From assembly GCA_025352845.1 (NCBI GenBank), contig JANXSC010000222.1, positions 1-12,390 of the forward strand: 12,390 nt of DNA, written 5' to 3'. Positions within the stretch are counted from its first letter, which is position 1. Each line of letters starts with the position of its first letter. The notes beneath the pieces were generated by a model, which worked only from the letters and a program-made list of their open reading frames with translations, was not told the origin of the DNA and searched no databases. The position numbers and the translations under genes were made by a program. This stretch comes from Opitutaceae bacterium. Its GTDB lineage: Bacteria > Verrucomicrobiota > Verrucomicrobiia > Opitutales > Opitutaceae. This document shows, piece by piece, positions 10,101 to 12,390 of this stretch.

Positions 10101-10210
10101 CGACTCGCGAGGATGGGCCGGATATCGCGCGCGAAATCGACGGGCGGTTCCGACCCCGCAACCGCCGGTGGCAGGAGGATCAAGCCGAGGCAGGAAACGA
10201 GCAGACGCAT
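7193..10210 (-). CDS. Secreted heme-domain DUF1549/DUF1553 protein (PSCyt1-PSCyt2-PSD1)
   Basis: The protein is 1005 residues with a Sec signal peptide at about 1-19 (MRLLVSCLGLILLPPAVAG). A cytochrome c-like PSCyt1 domain covers about 24-118. It has a C-Y-D-C-H heme motif at 38-42 and a likely axial Met93 (DIMPQKGERL). DUF1549 (PSCyt2) spans about 146-355 and holds a second C-A-Q-C-H motif at 331-335 near HNHKYDPFS. A long middle region (about 370-700) is rich in predicted beta strands and resembles a ligand-binding or sandwich domain. DUF1553 (PSD1) occupies about 720-980 with NRWWQEFFGQGLV and HPELLDWLA. This domain order is a hallmark of Planctomycetota and Verrucomicrobiota. The start is ATG at 10210, 37 nt after the MFS stop, with no clear ribosome-binding site. 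A 7-residue tandem repeat (IENPNSE/IENPIDA, 138-151) sits in the linker. A redox or binding role next to DUF1501 is likely, but the reaction is unknown. Confidence 0.94.
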   Translation of the reverse strand: MRLLVSCLGLILLPPAVAGSEPPVDFARDIRPILASRCYDCHGPEKPKGGLQLISLQSALRGGESGTPALVAGASARSELIARITATDEEDIMPQKGERLKPAEITLLRRWIDEGAVWPENQKHWAYVKPTRPPVPIIENPNSEIENPIDAFVFARLVQEKLLPSPAADKARWLRRVSLDLIGLPPSPAEVAAFLDDTSTEAHARVVDRLLASPHYGERWARPWLDLARYADSHGFQRDDLRESWPYRDWVVRAMNADLPFDQFTIMQIAGDLLPGADAQTNPDPLIATGFHRAAPTNVEAGADQEEGRVNQVIDRVNTTATVWLGSTLECAQCHNHKYDPFSQRDYYRLFAYFNQTERETAFASAKATATLAFTGPFVSLPDTANDPKRAATNARLKTIDDEIAAASARVADALPAWERSARAALATAPQSHVLKIASFESSGDSGHRVLPDQSVLLTDDVPDRDTYTITARTTLTGITGFKLEALNDASLPGNGPGRGEAARPNFVLNSFRVTAASAGGEARPVKFVRATASFSQATFPAANLVAPAGGKGWAISPQFGRDHWANFELAAPLGSPEGTTLVFTLVQNLGSGRTIGRLRLSALTGSIGEAAVPADVAQVLPIPVAQRTTAQTALLHAHLIAHDPAIVALKQSRAKVVQELAELTGPRTLVMREVAQPRMTAVLKRGNFLDPGEPVQPGTPEILHAMPATATPNRLDLGRWLADRENPLVARVTVNRWWQEFFGQGLVRTPEDFGVKGEAPTHPELLDWLAVEFVEHGWSMKHIHRLIALSAAYRQSSRVTPELLARDDSNRLLARGPRFRLEAEAIRDNALAIAGLLSPKLGGPPVRPYQPPGLWDSKVGGDRVTYEVSTGEDAHRRGLYTVWKRASPYPSFMNFDANNRGACTVRRSRSNTPLQALTLLNDPVYVEAAAALAQRLARERPDAGVAERVRFGFQLCVARTPNAVESAALEELFAQQRAAHRDDAVAWQAVATALLNLDETITKN
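9767..9800. repeat. 21-nt tandem repeat in a coding linker
   Basis: GGGATTCTCGATT (9767-9779) recurs as GGGATTTTCGATT (9788-9800), 12 of 13 bases identical with a 21-nt period. It encodes the in-frame repeat IENPNSE/IENPIDA between the PSCyt1 and PSCyt2 domains. The tract is much more AT-rich than its surroundings. It may be a copy of a small dispersed repeat that tolerates insertion into linkers. Confidence 0.6.
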
Positions 10211-10247
10211 GCGGAAACGAAAAATATGCGATCGATGGGAGCGGGAC

Positions 10248-11561
10248 TCAGGTGGGGAGATCCTCGCCCTTCGTTTCGGGGAGGAAGCGGAGGAAAATCA
10301 AGCCCAGCGGGAAGAATCCAGCGAGCACGGAAATCGCGACGGGCAGCGGCAACGCGGTCTTCATCCACGCGGAGAGCCAGATGAGCACCGGGGCGGCGAG
10401 GATGCGACCGGTGTTGAAACAAAACCCCGCGCCGGTCGCGCGCAGGTGGGTGGGAAACAACTCGGGAAAATAAACCGCGTAGCCCGCGTGCAGACCCTGC
10501 GCGAAAAACCCGAACAGCGGCAGCAAGCAGAGCAGCAGTGTATAGCTGAGAAAATATCCCGGCAACCAGCAGACCGCGAACGTCGTCACAAACGCCGCCA
10601 CGTGCATGATCACAAACGTGCGGCGGCGGCCGAGGCGCACGCTCAGCGGACCCATCGCGAGCATGCCGATTCCCGCGCCGGTGGTCTGGACAAAGCCGAA
10701 CGCGATTTTCGCGCGGCTCGCGGCCTCGCCTGCCGGTGTGCCGAGCTGGCGCAAAAGATCCTCGGCGAGGTTTTGCCCGGCGACGACCACGCCCCAAAAC
10801 GTCGCGAGCCCCACCATCGCGAGCAGCGCGCCGAAAATCGCGCGCGAGCGCCAGCGTGGGTCGCCGAGCAGTTCGCGGAAGCTGCCGAGGCGCTCTGCCT
10901 TCGTCGCCTTCGCGTGTTGCCACGAGTCGGGCTCCTTCACGCTCAGTCGCACCCACAGCACGAGGAGCGCGGGCACGATGCCCACGAGATACGCGGTGCG
11001 CCACTCGGCGCCGACCCAGAGGCCGACACTCGCCGCGAGCCACAGGCCGACGACGCTCGTCGCGTGAAAAATTCCGCCCGCGCGTTCGCGGGCGTGCTTC
11101 GGAAAAACTTCCGCCACGAGCGCCGCGCCCACCGCCCATTCGCCGCCCACGCCCATCGCCACGAGAAACCGCAGCGCGCCCACCTGCCACAGCTCGCTGG
11201 CAAACGCCGTCAGCCCGGAGAACACGCTGTAGAAAAGAATCGTCAGCGCCATCACCGGCATCCGTCCCCACCGATCCGCGAGCGAGCTGAACAGCCAGCC
11301 GCCGATCGTGCCGCCGATCAAAAAAATCCCGAGGAAGCGCTCGCCCCACGCGCGCACGAGGCCGGCGAGTTCCGTCGCGCCGAGCGTCGGCTGTGCCGCG
11401 CGCAACAGGTCCGGCAGCATCTCGCCGCGCGTGATGTTGTAGAGCTGCCCCTCAAACGCATCGAACACCCAGCCGAGCGACGCGATGATCAGCACGAGCC
11501 ATTGGTAGCGCGTGACGCCGTGATACCAGCGCGGCGCGTTTTGATCGGAGGGAGAACTCAT
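10248..11561 (-). CDS. MFS transporter, SHS/NanT-like
   Basis: The protein is 437 residues, about 12 membrane segments, in the inner membrane. The loop 2-3 MFS motif is clear: GGWLFSSLADRWGR at 87-100. GVGGEWAVGAALVAEVFP at 137-154 and YFPELFPTHLRATGAGF at 364-380 are typical of the sialate/aromatic-acid:proton symporter groups (SHS and AAHS). It ends with the classic PETKG at 428-432. Asp34 and Glu37 in the first helix (WVFDAFEGQ) fit a proton-coupled organic acid or sugar acid carrier. The start is ATG at 11561, 9 nt after the stop of the oxidoreductase-like gene, so the two are probably cotranscribed. The substrate cannot be told by eye; an organic acid or sugar derivative made available by the exported enzymes downstream is a reasonable inference. 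Confidence 0.92.
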   Translation of the reverse strand: MSSPSDQNAPRWYHGVTRYQWLVLIIASLGWVFDAFEGQLYNITRGEMLPDLLRAAQPTLGATELAGLVRAWGERFLGIFLIGGTIGGWLFSSLADRWGRMPVMALTILFYSVFSGLTAFASELWQVGALRFLVAMGVGGEWAVGAALVAEVFPKHARERAGGIFHATSVVGLWLAASVGLWVGAEWRTAYLVGIVPALLVLWVRLSVKEPDSWQHAKATKAERLGSFRELLGDPRWRSRAIFGALLAMVGLATFWGVVVAGQNLAEDLLRQLGTPAGEAASRAKIAFGFVQTTGAGIGMLAMGPLSVRLGRRRTFVIMHVAAFVTTFAVCWLPGYFLSYTLLLCLLPLFGFFAQGLHAGYAVYFPELFPTHLRATGAGFCFNTGRILAAPVLIWLSAWMKTALPLPVAISVLAGFFPLGLIFLRFLPETKGEDLPT

Positions 11562-11570
11562 GACGTCGCG

Positions 11571-12390
11571 TTACGATCCAATCATCTCGCCCACCGGTAG
11601 TGGCCGTTTCTGTCGGATCGATTCCTCGGCGAGCAGGCAGAGGCCGGCGGACCAGAGGCCGTCCTCGCCATTGGCCGCGGGCTCGGCCTCGCCGCGCACC
11701 ATCTGCACGCAGCGCGCGATCTCCTCGCGCAACTCGAAGACCTCGCCACTGTGCCGCGTGATCGCGACCTCCTCGAGTTTCTCGCCGGAGAAAACCTTGA
11801 GGAAAAAACTCGGCTCCAGCGTGCGGTCAAGTGCGCCGCTCCAACCGGCCCAGATCGCGCCCTTCGTGCCGGCGACTTTCACGGTTTGGTGATGCTCGAA
11901 GGCCGCGAGCGTCTGCGAGACGACGGCGTAGGCACCGTTGGCGTAGCGGAACATCGTGGAGAAATTGTCGAACAGCGCGGGCCGCGCCGGGTCGCGCGAG
12001 TTGCCGTAGGCATAGAGTTCCACGGGATTCCCCGCGCCCGCGAGATACCAGCGCGCGAGATCGAAGAAGTGGATCGGCTCCTCGAGCACCCAGCTGCCGA
12101 CGCGCTGCTGATCGTAGCGCCAGCCGGAAGCGCCGGGGCGGTAGGGTTTGCGCGAGAGCTCGACGAGCACGTATTGCGGCTCGCCAATCGCGCCGGCGGC
12201 GATGCGGCGCTTGATCTCGGTCTTGTCCTGTTCGGCGTGGATCAGCGCCATCCTGAAATGCAGCCCGTCCTGCCGGGCGATGTCGCGTGCCATGCCGGCG
12301 ACGAGGTCCAGATGTGGTGCGCCGCCGGCGCCGCCGCAAGTGCCGATCACCATCGGGATGCCGGCTTTCACCGCGGCGTGCAGCATCAGG
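11571..12390 (-). CDS. AtuA-like (DUF1446) / Gfo-Idh-MocA C-terminal chimera (5' end off window)
   Basis: The frame is open to the right edge, so the true start is outside. Residues are numbered from the Met at 12386. Residues 1-66 do not look like a Rossmann domain. They match the N-terminal part of acyclic terpene utilization AtuA-family (DUF1446) proteins: GIPMVIGTCGGAGGAPHL at 9-26 and GLHFRMALIHAEQDK at 41-55. From about 67 (IGEPQYV) to 271 the protein is a Gfo/Idh/MocA C-terminal domain. It has ELSRKPYRPG at 76-85 and the conserved EEPIHFFD with His106 and Asp109. The NAD-binding Rossmann fold and the EKP motif expected just before this domain are not in the visible part. Codons and GC run smoothly through the junction (about 12171-12215). 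This could be a deletion fusion of two neighbouring genes, a natural fusion, or an assembly chimera. Whether it is an active oxidoreductase is doubtful. It lies directly upstream of the MFS gene. Confidence in the oxidoreductase half is higher than in the AtuA half. Confidence 0.75.
   Translation of the reverse strand, partial: LMLHAAVKAGIPMVIGTCGGAGGAPHLDLVAGMARDIARQDGLHFRMALIHAEQDKTEIKRRIAAGAIGEPQYVLVELSRKPYRPGASGWRYDQQRVGSWVLEEPIHFFDLARWYLAGAGNPVELYAYGNSRDPARPALFDNFSTMFRYANGAYAVVSQTLAAFEHHQTVKVAGTKGAIWAGWSGALDRTLEPSFFLKVFSGEKLEEVAITRHSGEVFELREEIARCVQMVRGEAEPAANGEDGLWSAGLCLLAEESIRQKRPLPVGEMIGS

Noticed and set aside
10113..11600. Long open frame on the plus strand (495 codons)
   Set aside because: It is antisense to the MFS gene, very rich in Arg/Ala/His/Glu, and has no family motifs. 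It is a by-product of high GC.

Overview
All supported genes lie on the minus strand, so the window is transcribed from high to low coordinates. GC content is high, about 65-70% by eye in most genes. The gene content points to the PVC superphylum, most likely Verrucomicrobiota of the Opitutus type. The markers are a secreted DUF1549/DUF1553 protein with a heme-binding domain (PSCyt1-PSCyt2-PSD1 architecture), a Tat-exported DUF1501 protein, a Cys-type sulfatase, and a TonB-dependent receptor with a short N-terminus. Planctomycetota is the main alternative. There is no rRNA or other direct marker, so this assignment is inference.

Upstream block, 12390 to 5746. A gene cut by the window edge encodes an apparent chimera: an AtuA-like (DUF1446) segment joined in frame to the C-terminal domain of a Gfo/Idh/MocA oxidoreductase. 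It is followed 9 nt later by an SHS/NanT-like MFS transporter. After a further 37 nt comes the 1005-residue heme-domain DUF1549/DUF1553 protein, and 4 nt after that the DUF1501 protein. The tight spacing suggests one transcript.

Middle block, 5745 to 3759. After a 68-nt gap comes a small lipoprotein with a C-terminal SHOCT domain, in an island of only about 50% GC. Its stop codon overlaps the sulfatase start (ATGA). A hairpin followed by a T-rich tract (3648-3687) lies after the sulfatase. It ends only 6 nt before the start codon of the next gene, so it could be a terminator or a leader attenuator.

Downstream block, 3641 to 1. A TonB-dependent outer-membrane receptor is translationally coupled (TAATG) to a secreted alpha/beta hydrolase. 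That hydrolase is coupled (ATGA) to a paralogous hydrolase that runs off the left edge.

Read together, the window looks like an accessory catabolic or uptake locus. It has an outer-membrane importer, exported hydrolases, a sulfatase, a PVC-type heme/DUF1501 pair, an inner-membrane transporter, and an oxidoreductase-like protein. The substrate cannot be read from the sequence. A sulfated organic compound or glycan is a reasonable guess, but no glycoside hydrolase, SusD or sulfatase-maturating enzyme is present here. I found no tRNA, rRNA, CRISPR array, transposase or attachment site. No stretch over 300 nt lacks a gene; the longest gap is 117 nt (3642-3758).
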